Assembly (NCBI GenBank): GCA_009809945.1
Contig: WTPW01000148.1
Coordinates: forward strand, 114,574-178,573
Reading direction: 5' to 3'
DNA length: 64,000 nt
From: Gigaspora margarita
Lineage: Eukaryota; Glomeromycota; Glomeromycetes; Diversisporales; Gigasporaceae
Part shown: positions 45,166 through 57,289 of the stretch, piece by piece
How positions within the stretch are numbered: position 1 is the first letter of the stretch
Layout: every line of letters starts with the position of its first letter
Program-made: the position numbers and the translations under genes
The notes under the pieces: generated by a model
Databases searched by the model: none
What the model was told of the DNA's origin: nothing
The model's input: only the letters and a program-made list of their open reading frames with translations

Positions 45166-45939
45166 CAGGGATGGCATTCTGCTCATCTGAATTCTGTTCG
45201 TCAACCCGAACCACAAATTTTTCAATCACGTGAATTTAATTATGTAAAATGAAACTCGAATTGTGTTTAAAATCAAACTTACGAGCAAAAAGCTTCATAA
45301 TCTGTAAATTTTAACTTTTTGATTAAATCATATGATGTCCTTTAATTAAATGACTTTTAAAAATGAAATACAGTTTAAGTAAAATAATAAAAAAGTTTTT
45401 AATTGAGTTTGATGTCTTTTTGAATAGTATGACTATTTTAACTAAATATGATGTTTTTAATTAAATGATTAATTAAAAGTTTGTCGATGACATTTTAATT
45501 AAAAGTAAAAAAAAAATCACGTAAAGTTTATGTCAAAATTCAAATATATAAATACATCGCTTTTTATATTTTTTTTACTTCAATTATTTCAATTTACAAA
45601 ATGGATGAAGAAAGAAAGCTCCATTTGGACAACAACTTAATGTAACTGAATTTACCTCCACGCCGAACTCGTTGTTATCTCAAGATGAATTCGGACCAGA
45701 AGCATTTGCAGTATATGTAATAACGATAAATATGTATTATGCAAATATTCAATATGAATTTATGCATGTACTCTAAACAGCTGTTTAAACTAACATGTTC
45801 GGGCAAACATAATTAATATTCATGTGTATAACCGGTTTTAAAGCAGAGTTTGAAACCTAGTTTTTGTGCGTGCTTCGGAACAGTGTTGATTCGGGTTTCG
45901 AAGCACGAACTAACCAATTTAAGCAGGATCACATCCCTA
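45166..45939. mobile_element. hAT-like element, decayed
   Basis: CAGGGATGGCATTCTGCTCA at the left and GAGCAGGATCACATCCCTA-like sequence at the right resemble inverted hAT ends. The flanks GTTTCATA and GTTTTGTA agree at 6 of 8. A short protein-like stretch at 45621-45716 (LNVTEFTSTPNSLLSQDEF) may be a trace of a coding sequence. Confidence 0.35.
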
Positions 45940-46560
45940 GTTTTGTACCAAAGTGCTATATAGAGGACCCGTGTGAATTGAAATCGGATGACCCGGATGA
46001 AAACAGGTTTTATATATGTTATGCGTTTCCTGTCAGTTCGGAATCATTTTTGAATTTTCATCGATCAACGAATGATTGTCACTTATTGATAAAGCGAAAA
46101 TGAAAAAGAAACAACAAGCATTTATTATTTACTGTTTATTCTTTCGTTTAGAAAAATAATCACGATAATATAAATTCGTGAATATCTTCAACAAATACTA
46201 GAAATTTGACAAGCCGCGGTTTTAAAAGTTAAAAATCAGTAATTTATCTGTAAGATTGTAGAGATAAAGCAAAACTAAATGAAGTCATGTACTCAAACTT
46301 TGTAAATTTGCAAAATATCTATATCTAATATCAATCAGGTGAAACAACAAAATAATTGCCCTGTGAAGGTATTCGTTTTTGTTAAAACAAATGTTAATAA
46401 ATCATCTACTCTCAGTCAATCTTCAAAGTAAAGTTTCGAGTCAAATGGCAATAAAATAGGCTTTGCTATTAAATGAAGTGACATGATTTAAATTTTTTTT
46501 AGTTTTTAATGACCGTCTACATTGACCGCAGTTTTATTGAATATTATGATATTTGTGAGT

Positions 46561-46680
46561 GTACAACTAGCCACACGTGCACTTTTGGTGCCTAATTTAA
46601 GTAGTCCGACCGAGGGTTCTACACTAGCTGCCATACCTGCCATTTAACCACTCTGATCCCTGCTTCGCCTATCACGCCAC
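46561..46680 (-). mobile_element. SINE-like retroposon, 3' fragment (copy 3)
   Basis: The reverse complement GGCAGGTATGGCAGCTAGTG continues into sequence matching copies 1 and 2, with an internal deletion. It retains more CpG than copy 2. Confidence 0.6.
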
Positions 46681-46866
46681 AACAAACTATATGTAGTTTG
46701 CTGGGGTTATTCTATAACATACAGCGACATGATTTAATATACAGAACGAATTATTCAAAATGAATTAACATACCAACCGATTTGACCCGGGTTTCAAATC
46801 GGTGATCCGGGTCACCCGTTTTGACCTTGATGACCCGGTTTACTATAACCCAGTTCGGAACTCTAG
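46681..46866. repeat. TGACCCGG motif cluster
   Basis: GACCCGG/CCGGGTCA words repeat in both orientations (46786-46850), as at the ends of hAT-like elements. No limits found. Confidence 0.35.
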
Positions 46867-47307
46867 TTGGCGCACTCAATCTATCGAAATGATTTATCAT
46901 AGTAATTTTATTATAAGAACAGATAGATTTTTAAAACGGTATAACTCCTGCTCTAGTAAAGCAAATTCAATTCTGTAACTTGCAAATGATGTATAAATGG
47001 CATAATATAAAACCTATTTTGTTATATTTAACACCAATATATAAATTTAATGTGTCTATATGATCTAAAAAATAACACCGATTTTACTATTAAAATTTAT
47101 TAATTTAGAATTCTATATAAATGAATAAATAAATTAGAAAATGTTTCAACATAGGAATATAATTATACTATTTATACATCATTTGCAAGTTACAGAATTG
47201 AATTCGTTTTACTAGAGCAGGAGTTATAATATTTTAAAAATCCATAAATTTTTATAATAAAATTACTATTATAAATCATTTCGATAGATTGATCAAAAAT
47301 CGCGCCA
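46867..47307. mobile_element. 441-bp fold-back element
   Basis: TTGGCGC at the left is inverted at 47301-47307. Arms of about 160 bases are ~88% alike (for example ATAACTCCTGCTCTAGTAAA and its complement; TAACTTGCAAATGATGTATA likewise). The centre is A/T-rich without coding capacity. Confidence 0.65.
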
Positions 47308-48419
47308 ATCATATAGTACTGCGCTATAATATTAAATGGGCAATTCGTTTTGCCGAATATGTTGTGTTGGTATTCAGATTAAATTCAATGAATATCAATG
47401 AATATAAGTTTCGTTACACAATCAATTAGGATAAGCGCGGCTAGGAATGTTAACAATCGTTATGATCGTTCATTCTTGTTTATTGTTCATTAACCGACGA
47501 ATAACCAAACTTTAACTGACCGACATCGGGTACGGTTATGCAAGTCATGACCGTAGTCATTTTGACATCACTACGTACGTAACATACGTACGTACATACG
47601 TACGAACATTTACAATGCTTTCATTTCGTTCTAAATCAACATTAAGTCATGATAGAATTCTAGTAAACTTGAATGTTATGAGGTTTTAATTTCTACAAAT
47701 ATATAAATTTAATTAATGATTCACGAATAAATGAGAACGGCAATAAGATTTTTATTATGAAAAATGATAACACAAAAATCACATTTCCTATATAATTATA
47801 CGCGATTTTAAATTTAAATTGCTTGTAACTTTGATATACCATGCCAATTTTATCAATCTTACTACCATTAGAATCACAAAAGCTAGCTCTGCAACTTTTA
47901 CTGAAGCTCATAAGAACTTAGCTTAATAAAAAAAATCAACTTTATATTGCAGGAAAGGGTATATATATATATATATATATGTCGTTATAAGACGTTATTA
48001 TTAGTGCTCTCATTTATTCACGTATTATCTATTAAGTTAAAAAAGGTAATATCAAATCGAACCTAAACTCTAATCTTTTAAGAATCTTTATAATTTCCAT
48101 ACTAGCTAATAAAATTCTAAGCACACCTTGAATGTGTACCAAGTTATTGATGTAGTAATTAGCCACAATGCAATATGAATCAAATTTTATTTGATTCTAA
48201 ATTAATATCTGCGACATTGTCACGCTAAATCAGGAACGAATGAATGTAAGCCTGATTTAGAAATATGAATAATTATTATTAATTAATTATTATTAATTAA
48301 TTAACGCCCTTAAGCGCCTATCTCAAATTTGTGAAACGCGGTTTTACTAAATATGCGCATGCCGATTAGATTAGCTAATGCTACCAACCATTTATGGGGA
48401 GGAAATCGCTAAAAAAAGA
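47308..48419. other. Intergenic DNA, low-complexity
   Basis: Repeated ACGTACATACGT words (47572-47602) and (TA)n (47958-47980). A ~60-base stretch TCAAATTTGTGAAACGCGGT at 48321 recurs in similar form at 48750-48790. No gene. Confidence 0.4.
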
Positions 48420-48690
48420 TATTTGCTGTATCACGAATTTGAAAGCGTCGTGTATAGTCTACTCTTGTGCTTGATGTTGATGTTGATGTTGATGTGATGT
48501 TCTTACACTTGCACTTGCCCTTGGAAGACGGTAAGAAAGGTACAACCGTCCAAAATGGTTTGTTTTGTGTAAAAATTGTGCTGTTTTTTATAGTATATTA
48601 TACCTGTTTTCGTTATTTTGCTCGTTTTCCATATTTTCAGTTCGGATTTTTTGCCGCCCTGATCAATTGATAATCATAAAAGCTAAAGAC
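48420..48690 (+). repeat. Dispersed ~270-bp repeat, CpG-rich copy
   Basis: Homologous to 55360-55630 over the whole length, from AAAAAAGATATTTGCTGTAT to CCTGATCAATTGATAATCA. Contains (GTTGAT)n at 48474-48496. The 67-codon frame inside is not conserved in the second copy. Confidence 0.75.
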
Positions 48691-49373
48691 ATTTTACGTA
48701 CTTTATGTTCGCTAGGCCAATCGTTTTCTGACAAGATTTTTTGACGGCGATCTCAATTTATGAAACGTAGTTTTACTAAATTTGTACTTATCACCTGGAT
48801 CGGGTTAATTTTATCTTGCAATGATGACATCTAAGCCATGTGCGGCGTAATAGGTTATTTTATTAACTATATACGGTAATCTCCGGAATAAAAATGCCAG
48901 TACATAGTACAAAGTATTAAGTATATAGTTTTAAGAACAAACCAAAGGCAAAATTTTAGAGCTGATTGGAGGACAAAATCTTAAAGCTACTTGGGTTATA
49001 CGTTGGTATTCAGAGCACAGTTTTTTCTCATGACATATCTAACTGCTTATGTAAGTGTGGGAATCTATGCAATTAATCGGTTTATGCTATCCATGATATC
49101 ATTTAATGTTCATTTCGTGTATGTATTATTATACTAGCGATGGACAAAATTTTAAGCTAACCAGCCTGTATTAGTATAAGCATATAAAAATTTTATGTGC
49201 ATGAAATTTATTCACTAAGTACCACATAATTCACTCTAAGTCCGCTCGAATCTATGCTCAAATAAGTAGATTTATCATCGAGATTTCAAGCAGTTGGTAA
49301 ATCCATGAATTGCGTTAAGTGTTGGGTGAACTATTTTTAAATTTAATATAAAATTATGCCTAAGAATATTTAT
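48691..49373. other. Intergenic DNA, nothing recognised
   Basis: No gene or delimited repeat. Confidence 0.35.
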
Positions 49374-49831
49374 TGTCGGGGATGATGCTGAAATCAGATG
49401 ATGCTGAAATCCACGTGATCTTCGTATCATCGGATTTCCTAAAATTTCCGAAAATCGTGTAAACAATCGATCTACACTACATCGAATGCTATAACCGGTC
49501 GGTATGCCTATGCATTCTTGATATCTATATATAAAAGACCTTCTAACTGTATCAAAAAGGCGACCCTAACCCTAACCCTAACCACGAGGCAAAAAGTGTC
49601 TATAAAACCACTAACAAAAAAAAATTTTGCCTCGTGTTTAGGGTTAGGGTTGTCGTTTTGATACAGTTAGAAGGTCTTTTATATATAGATATCAAAGATG
49701 ATTTATGCAGTATTGAATTAACGCACTCTAACCGACCCCATTCAATTGTTTTGATTACGTAGTGCAGATAGATTGTTTACACGATTTTACGTGGATTTCA
49801 GCACCATCCGATTTCAGCATCATCCCCGACA
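49374..49831. mobile_element. 458-bp palindromic TIR element with telomere-like repeats at its core
   Basis: TGTCGGGGATGATGCTGAAA at the left is inverted at the right end, flanked by TTTAT on both sides. Inside, a second pair of arms (ATAAAAGACCTTCTAACTGT and complement) encloses CCCTAACCCTAACCCTAACC (49563-49583) on one side and GGGTTAGGGTT on the other. CACGAGGC/GCCTCGTG follows nearer the centre. No coding capacity. Confidence 0.7.
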
Positions 49832-50504
49832 TTTATTATGAACCCTTATATAAATTTGTAGTGTGAGCTTTCTGATTTCAACAATAAGATAAATGCATTT
49901 AAAGTTTAGGTATTAAAATTTTATAATTCAGCTTAGAAAGATAAATTAAACAATAAATGGGATTATCAGGCAACTTACTATGATCGTACTACCAGAATAA
50001 TTAGATTATTTTGATGGTGATTGCGTCATCATCAAATAACGAATTTATTTGATGATGATGCAATTATCATCAAAAGAACTCAAATTATTCTGTTGGTTCA
50101 TTCATCGTAAGCCACCCGCTATTGAATGCTACGTATGCAGCCAGATAAAAGGAATCATTTTGCAAATAATTCTGTTATTGGCTGCTTTGCATCCAATAAC
50201 TATATATTATCTATATATTGCAAATTAATAAAGCTTGGTTATAATCTTAAAATTTTAATAGCGATAGTAACACATTTTTAATCGCTTTACTATTAATTTT
50301 ACGAGTTTCGCAAGTACATACATCGTGAGGGTTGAAAATGAACCCTCCATTTAAATATAGCAACCATACACTGCTAACACTAAAAAAAATCAACTAAACT
50401 ACTCTATCTAAACCTTAATAATGATGGTAAGGCTTCGATTAAAGCGTGGATTGACTTGGTATGATTAATTAGCATCAAAATAGAGCTCTAAATTATGTCA
50501 CAAG
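49832..50504. other. Intergenic DNA with TGATGATGATGC hairpin
   Basis: GGTGATTGCGTCATCATCAA at about 50017 pairs with TTGATGATGATGCAATTATC near 50050. TAATTAGATTATTTTGATGG has an inverted partner near 50075. It is probably a small fold-back. No gene. Confidence 0.4.
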
Positions 50505-50732
50505 CAGTGTTTAAAATTCAAATTTGGTTTTATGTTCTCAAAAAGAACATTTTAATTTCTTAATGTTCTCAGTAAAATTTTAATGTTCTTTATATAGTGA
50601 AATTAAATTTTTTTTAATATTAAAAGAATTTATTGAATGTTCTCAAATAGAGAACATATTTTAATAATTTATGTTCTCAAAAATAGTTTAATGTTCTTTG
50701 AGAACACTGAGAACATTGAATTTTAAACACTG
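50505..50732. mobile_element. 228-bp hAT MITE (GTTCTC family), copy 1
   Basis: CAGTGTTTAAAATTCAAATT and GAATTTTAAACACTG are inverted ends, with an exact 8-bp duplication GTCACAAG (50497-50504 and 50733-50740). ATGTTCTC/GAGAACAT words repeat through the element. Confidence 0.9.
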
Positions 50733-50740
50733 GTCACAAG

Positions 50741-51129
50741 GCTCTAATATGAGGTCACGGAATTTTGACTGATAGTTAGTTAAGATTCTTAACAATGTTT
50801 GTTATGTGATCACGGAGTTTCAGAATCAATCACAGAATTAGACTTTTTTACGAATTTCACATATCAGGGTTTATCAGTTTATAATAATAACTGTTTATTC
50901 ATTGCCTATCAGGAATTACTAACGATAACACTTCTACTCTAATTTTGAATGTTATTACTTTACAACATTGAACTTTACTTTGAGCTTTCTAGCTCTACTC
51001 GGTCAAAGCTACAACTAAACTAAAACTACAACTGGAGCTATACTATTGTAGAGATATAAGATATCGTATTTATACTTTTACATTACTGTGCTAATTCTAC
51101 TCTCATACCTATTCTAACAAGTTACCAGG
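50741..51129. other. Intergenic DNA, nothing recognised
   Basis: No gene or repeat copy noticed. Confidence 0.35.
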
Positions 51130-51780
51130 TTTGATATATTTGATATATTTGATATATATATATATATATTTTTTAAACCAGGCAGGTGTTATACCTCCTG
51201 GGCGCGTGTTGCGCTCTTTTATTAGACCTATATTTACTCATATGAACCCCACAGGGTTCTACATTTTTTGTACATTTGTAACGATTTACATATGTATACC
51301 TATTTCTATTTTAGATTTCTACTGTGGCTAACCGGTATTAAGCTATCCTATTTTGTTAATTCCAACTGGACTTAATCGGCTGACCCATTTTTAACCAGGG
51401 GATTTTTACCGGAACTGACCAAATGATTCTGCAAGCTGATGCACCAGTGACGAGCGAGTTCAACCAGACTTGAGCCCTCGTTTCAATTTTCTAGAAGTTT
51501 TTCACCCCTGAGGCTGACAGAAAATACGAAGCACATGACAAGACCCTGTTAGAGCAAGTTACACAATATTTATTCGAATTGATCCGAGAGCCTTTATCAC
51601 AGCCAAGCCCGAGATGTGGCTGAGCCATCCAAACATGGTTCTAGCATCCTAGTACAAGCTGTCCTTCACATGATCGTGTGTAGTTAAATATTACCATTTG
51701 TAGACTTGAACTGGCAACCTAATGTATAGAAGTGGTTAATGTTCTGGGAGCGCAACCACTACGCTATCGACCTGCAGGAC
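51130..51780 (-). mobile_element. tRNA-derived SINE, second family
   Basis: On the minus strand the 5' end begins GTCCTGCAGGTCGATAGCGT. It contains an A box (TAGCGTAGTGGTTGCGC) and a B box (GTTCAAGTC at about 51703-51712) at tRNA-like spacing. The body of about 600 bases ends in a (TTTGATATA)n/(TA)n tail at 51130-51172. GC content is above its surroundings. No protein is evident. A real tRNA is unlikely because the acceptor stem does not close. Confidence 0.6.
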
Positions 51781-51868
51781 TATTTGATATATTTTATATA
51801 TTTGATATATTTGATATATCAGATATATCAGATATATTTGATATATTTGATATTAAATATATCAGATC
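51781..51868. repeat. (TTTGATATA)n microsatellite
   Basis: TTTGATATA units with ATCAGATAT variants, the same unit as the tail at 51130-51172 on the other side of the SINE. Confidence 0.8.
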
Positions 51869-52054
51869 ACCAAATGGGTGGGAACAGATAATGTGCTTAC
51901 TGTACTAGGAAACTATAGTACTATTTTTGGGGGTAATGTCAACTATGTCAATTTTATTAAAGAGATATAATTAAAATAACTAGTGGTGGTAATCACCACC
52001 TGTTATACAATCAGATCTACATATAAGTATTTTTTTCCTTTTTTTTTTTTGGCC

Positions 52055-52258
52055 AATTCTATTTTGACCCAGGTTAAAGTGACCCCCTCTTAGAATTTAG
52101 GGTTAGTGTAAGCCAGAATTATATTAATAATAGCCAGAATTATATTAATGCCAGTTAGGGTTTTTAATATAAAAACACAGCTATCATTAACATAATACTG
52201 GCTCACACTAACCCTAAATTCTAAGAGGAGTCACTTTAACCCGGGTCAAAATAGAATT
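52055..52258. mobile_element. 204-bp fold-back MITE
   Basis: AATTCTATTTTGACCCAGGT at the left is inverted at the right, and the arms extend about 62 bases through CTCTTAGAATTTAGGGTTAG. The centre carries CCAGAATTATATTAAT twice. A partial copy lies at 3430-3608. Confidence 0.75.
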
Positions 52259-52507
52259 TTTCTTTTTTTTGTATTTTTTTTAGGCTTTCTGTTATTAATG
52301 CTTATTTTTTTCTCATTTGTATTACTGGTAGTTTTATTGGTGTTATCCAGTTTGGTGCCGCTTTCGTTGTTGGTATTTCTTTTACCGCTAGTTGGTATTT
52401 TGCGTTTCTTTATTGCTGCTGTCCATGCTGATACTTTTTTTACATCATTGGCATCATTCATTTCTTTCTTTTTCGCAATCACATTGTTTTCAGTTAGGGC
52501 AGTGCCA
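52259..52507. other. Open frames on both strands, not supported
   Basis: A Lys-rich minus-strand frame (52246-52515) and a hydrophobic plus-strand frame (52298-52519) cover the same bases. Low complexity argues against both, though (52515-52246) MFNGTALTENNVIAKKKEMN is not obviously composition noise. Confidence 0.25.
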
Positions 52508-52640
52508 TTAAACATCTGATTATTTTTTATTAAAGGCCTACCCCCTTCTATAATATAGATTTGGTCAGGTTCATATATATAATTTCACTATTTTTTACCC
52601 CCTCCCCCCTAAAAAATCACCTGATTTTTGTCACCCCCTT
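52508..52640 (+). repeat. Dispersed ~135-bp repeat, copy 2
   Basis: AAAGGCCTACCCCCTTCTAT at the left and AAAAAATCACCTGATTTTTG near the right match copies at 23186-23320 (inverted) and 55790-55925. Confidence 0.65.
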
Positions 52641-55359
52641 ATTGTGCATTCTCAGATTTTGATTCAGACAACTAACCTTTTTGTCTTACTTTAGGTGCCT
52701 TTCTTTGTAGTTTTTGCTGTTGGTAGTATGCTTTTTGTTGTTTGTGTTCGCATTAGTCCATTTTCATGCATATTTTGTCACTGGCGTCTTTAGCACTATT
52801 TTTGTTAATATTTTAACTTTACATGTTTTCTCCTTTTAGGTTTATCAGGCAATAATTTTGATATTTTCATCATTGGTATTTGTTGTCAGGTGATTAGACT
52901 AGAGGTGCATTTGGATTTGGCGTGTAAAGTTGTAACTATGGGTAATTGGCATAAAGATATTTGCTGTTTTTTGTTGCTGTTTTTAGTGTAGTGTTTACAT
53001 GGATAACTCATTATTTCAGGTAATTTTAGGTTACAGTTCTTTTCAGCCAGTTTTGATTTGAGTACACAGATTCGAAATAATTTGCCATGTCTTGCTAGAC
53101 GATTGGATTTTGAGTGTTCAACATCTTGAAATCGGTTACTAGCATATTTAGCATAGAGATAAGTATTCCATTTTTTTTGTTGTACTGTATTATGTTTGTT
53201 ACATACTGACTAACTTTTCTTTTCTGGCAACGAGATTATTTGGTATAGATAACTGTCACATATCGTTCTTTTGGCACTTCTTCCAAAGTCATACTAGTCA
53301 TTAGTCAGGATTTAGTTAGGGTTAGGGTTAGGGTTTGAATATAGTTGATCATGCTAAATATCTAGGATAATGGAGCGACGCAGAGGTGATAGCCATAGTG
53401 AGTGACCACAGAGTTTGCTGCAGATCATAATCAAAGTAACTAACTGTAATAAATGTATTATAGTAGTATTGTATAAAAATGATGTTATTAACAATAAAAA
53501 GTATGCAATATTAATTGCGCAACAATACATATATATGTATTTTTAATTGGTTAAGTAAAATCATAAGTAAAATTATATATTGTAGTATAATTAGTTATTT
53601 TAAATATGTTAATAAATTAAATTTTTTTTGTTATGCAAAGGGTAGTAACAGTCACTACTGGTTATAGTTAGAATTTTCATTAATAAATATACATATTTGG
53701 CTAAAAATTGATGATTAAAAATGGCAACAAGAATTGAATAATAATAAACTTTACATCCTCACAACAAATGTAAATACAAACTACAGTATCACTAATTATT
53801 TTATTGGACTTTGCTGCCCAATAAAACAAATACAGTATTTCCTAAATTATAGACTTCAATAAGTTGTATATTGGCAAATAAGTAGTGTTCATGTGTACTG
53901 GTAAATATGTGCTATCATGGTATGATATACTTCTAAGTGCTTGAATTTAGCTATTCATGTCTGCTGATTTTGATTATTTTATATACATCTAAAAAATGCC
54001 ATTTAAAACTTTTTTCAAAGTTTTGAATAATTTAATTATGAGAGCTAATTTAATTAAATTTATATATTGTACATACTGGTACTCTATAGAGTATTAAAGA
54101 GGATTTGTGTGAAACTTTTATGTATCTAATATTGTAATTTTTACTGACTCAAAATTCTCAGAATAATTTTTATCCAAAATGGCAGAAAATTATTCCATAT
54201 ATTTTCTACAAATTATTTGAGCTTCTTAATCATGATTTCAATAATTAATGTTGGAGAATCATGCAACACCAAACATTTAAGATATAAGTTTGTATTTCAT
54301 AACAAATTAGCAAAAATTAAAAGACAACAATTAGTTTAAATCATATTTCTATTCAACAATTTGAAATTATTGTTTGTATGCTATATTACTTTTTTTGCAG
54401 TGTTATTTTTAAATGAAGCCAATTAGCTTTTGTATCAATTAACTAAACTTCAAGATATTAAGTTTATTCAAGAAGAAATTCTGAAGCAATAAGAATAAGT
54501 TCAAAATTGAGTAATAGTTCTTATCTTCACTAAGTAATCTTAATCAAAGATTAGCTTCCCACTTATAAATTTTTAAAAGTGTTTATCTAAAAGAGTTACA
54601 GTATAATGAATAGTTTTTTTATGTCTTCTTATTTCCATATTTGTATGATTCCTTAAGATGTTTTTACCTTTCATAATTGTACAATTATTCATGTTAATTC
54701 TGCCTGAATATTATTAGGCACTATTATCTAGCTTACTTATGTGAATTTCTCTTATCACATTTATACGCTTGCATAAATTTAATAGAAGAAGTTGCCTACA
54801 GAAAAGTGTAAAATTAGAATTTGTGGTATAGACATTGAGACCCTAGCATAGGCATTATAAGAAATGGTAATGTATATAAAGGGTTGGTCTCACTCTTGTC
54901 CATTTTATAATACATCTAATGTATGTACTCCAAAACTATTCTTAGACAAATATACATTCTTTTTATAATAAATGCCTAATAAATCATTAATATCTGTGTT
55001 CTATAATTTACTGTCAAATACATGTGACCTCTAATTTCAACTATTGGAATTAAATTTGCTATAAAAATACCAAGCTTTCCTATACAATGAGGACAATAGT
55101 TTAAATATAATGCAATGATTTTCTGGTAATATATTCAAATAAACCTTTAATTTTGAAGACTTTTTATTACTTAAGAAAATTCTTTAGTTTCACTTATTAA
55201 AACCACAGACTCTGAACATTGGGCACAAAAAAATTTATAATTTGTTATTAATGCTCTTATACACTAACTTTATTTTTGTAAACCACAGACTTTCTATATT
55301 AGTCATTGCAACTTTGTTTGGATAATAAAATTTATGCCAATTTATAGCAAAATCTGTCT
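52641..55359. other. Gene-empty CpG-poor DNA with telomere-like run
   Basis: TTAGGGTTAGGGTTAGGGTT lies at 53316-53335. The rest is AT-rich with no convincing gene, RNA or delimited element. Confidence 0.45.
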
Positions 55360-55630
55360 AAAAAAGATTTACTGTGTTACAAATTTAAAAGCACTCTATA
55401 TAGTCTTTACTCTTGCTCTTGAAGTTAATGTTAATATTTGTTGCTCTGCTCTTGCTTTTGCAAGAAGGTAAAAAAGTCATGATTTACAAACATTTTATTT
55501 TTGTATAAAAATTATGCAGTTCATTATAGTATACTATACCTGTTTTCATTATTTCTCTCTTTTCTTTTTCTGTTCAGATTTTTTGTTGCCCTAATCAATT
55601 GATAATCACAGGTCATCAAAGCCCAAAATA
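55360..55630 (+). repeat. Dispersed ~270-bp repeat, CpG-depleted copy
   Basis: Second copy of 48420-48690. Where the first has CG, this one mostly has CA or TG (TTTCGTTATT to TTTCATTATT; GCCGCCCTGATC to GTTGCCCTAATC). Confidence 0.75.
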
Positions 55631-55789
55631 AAATATCATAGTGAAGAATTTGATAATTAGATTTTTCTTATTTAACTCTGGGTTATATGTTTTAATGTTT
55701 TTGATTGAATCTGATCTGAAAATGTAGTCTGAAACATGTTCTAGTAGAAAAATTAATTTATTTCTTGCAAGTAAGGGCTGTGTCATTAA

Positions 55790-55925
55790 TCACCTAATTA
55801 TTTTTTATCAGAGGCCTACCCCCTCTCCCTCTTCTTTAATATATATATAGTCAGGTTCTTATATATAATTTTAACTTTTTTACCCCTCCCCCTAAAAAAT
55901 CACCTGATTTTTATCACTCCCCTAA
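55790..55925 (+). repeat. Dispersed ~135-bp repeat, copy 3
   Basis: CATTAATCACCTAATTATTT and AGGCCTACCCCCTCTCCCTC at the left, AAAAAATCACCTGATTTTTA at the right. Confidence 0.65.
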
Positions 55926-57289
55926 CCAAATATACCAAATATATCAAAATTATACCATTTGGTTATAATAATACTATATTTATTATTATAAGAAGCCAAT
56001 ACAATTATATAGCTTTTTTATTATTCAATTCTGGATCTGTATGCTTTAATATTTTTGATAGGTTGTCCTTAAAAATATAATCAGAAATGTGATAATTAGA
56101 GATGTGTTACATAAATTACAATTTTTATTACATGTAATTTTATATAAGTTTTAGAAAACCAAATATTATATATTTTTCATATATTATATTTAAAGTACCA
56201 GATTTACAAAAAGTTTGCCCAGCATTATTGCATCATTTGATTTGAATGTACAGTCCAAATTGTATAATTATTGAAATTTGATCTCAGAAATTAAGTGTTA
56301 TTACAATTACTTAAAATTTTAATTTACTATATCTTATACAAAATTATATAAATTACTATAATTTTAACATTTCTAGCTGTAATGGTTAGATGTTTACATT
56401 TTTGTTGTATGCTAACAACACTATGATTTTCATATAGTAATTTACAGCAGTAAAAAGTGTGAACAGTTCACAAATTTATAAATTAATTAATATTTATAAA
56501 GATTTATTATTAGTTGTATAATTTATATTGATATTACAAATACTAAAAAGTGGCTCTAACAATATATAATAATTGAATAAGAAATACAAGTATGATTATG
56601 TAAAATAAGGCCATTTGAATTTATAATTTCATTTAACGTTCCTTTAAGAAGCTTAAGCGTGGTGGGGGGAGGGGGGTCAAATTAAACAAACATATTAAAA
56701 TTGCAAAAAATAAACACATTATTATTGGTCAACTTATAAGCACGTGACTTATTGGAATCCTAAGACGAGATGAGCGTTCTGATTGGCCTGTTTAATTCTA
56801 GGGGGGAGCTCTTAGAGCTGGTGGGGGGAGAACATTAAACGACATTGTAATTTCGAACAGCCTAAGTAAGTTCTAGTAAATCTCTAGCTCTAATAATACT
56901 TTAATACTTTGGCTTTATATTGGTTTAAAAGTGTTATGATAGCTGTTATGATCACATGGTTCTATTTGAACATTAATTTGAATTAGTTTAATTAATTAAT
57001 TAACCAAAGTCTGTCAGATGATTAATTTAATAAGAGAATTAATTATAATATTACTTAAGGTGTATAAATCTTTATAACTCGATTTTGTGTATTTTTGATT
57101 TGACATTTTTGATTGTTGTATCTAAAAATTGTGACCTTAATGTGGAAAGCTTAAATAGATATATATAAGATAATTATAACAGTTAATATAGTTCAAGTAA
57201 TTATTACAATTTTTCTGTGATTATCTGCAATTATTGTAATATTTTGATTATTTGCATTAATGTCATTATGAATTGATTATCAATTTATA
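55926..57289. other. CpG-poor intergenic DNA
   Basis: No gene. A G-rich run (GGTGGGGGGAGGGGGG) lies at about 56659-56676, and GGTGGGGGGAG recurs at 56820, possibly ends of a decayed MITE (TTTAACGTTCC at 56632 faces GGGGGAGAACATTAAACG at 56824). Confidence 0.35.

Noticed and set aside
45864..46103. 79-codon frame
   Set aside because: It starts inside the right end of the hAT-like element 45166-45939 and shows no domain signature.
51700..51780. Possible minus-strand tRNA gene
   Set aside because: A and B boxes are present, but the acceptor stem does not pair and the sequence continues into a SINE body with a repeat tail.
52246..52519. Opposed 89- and 73-codon frames
   Set aside because: They cover the same bases on opposite strands. 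Composition is biased, and part lies in the fold-back MITE end.
53316..53335. Telomere end
   Set aside because: Only about three TTAGGG units in the middle of continuous DNA; interstitial.
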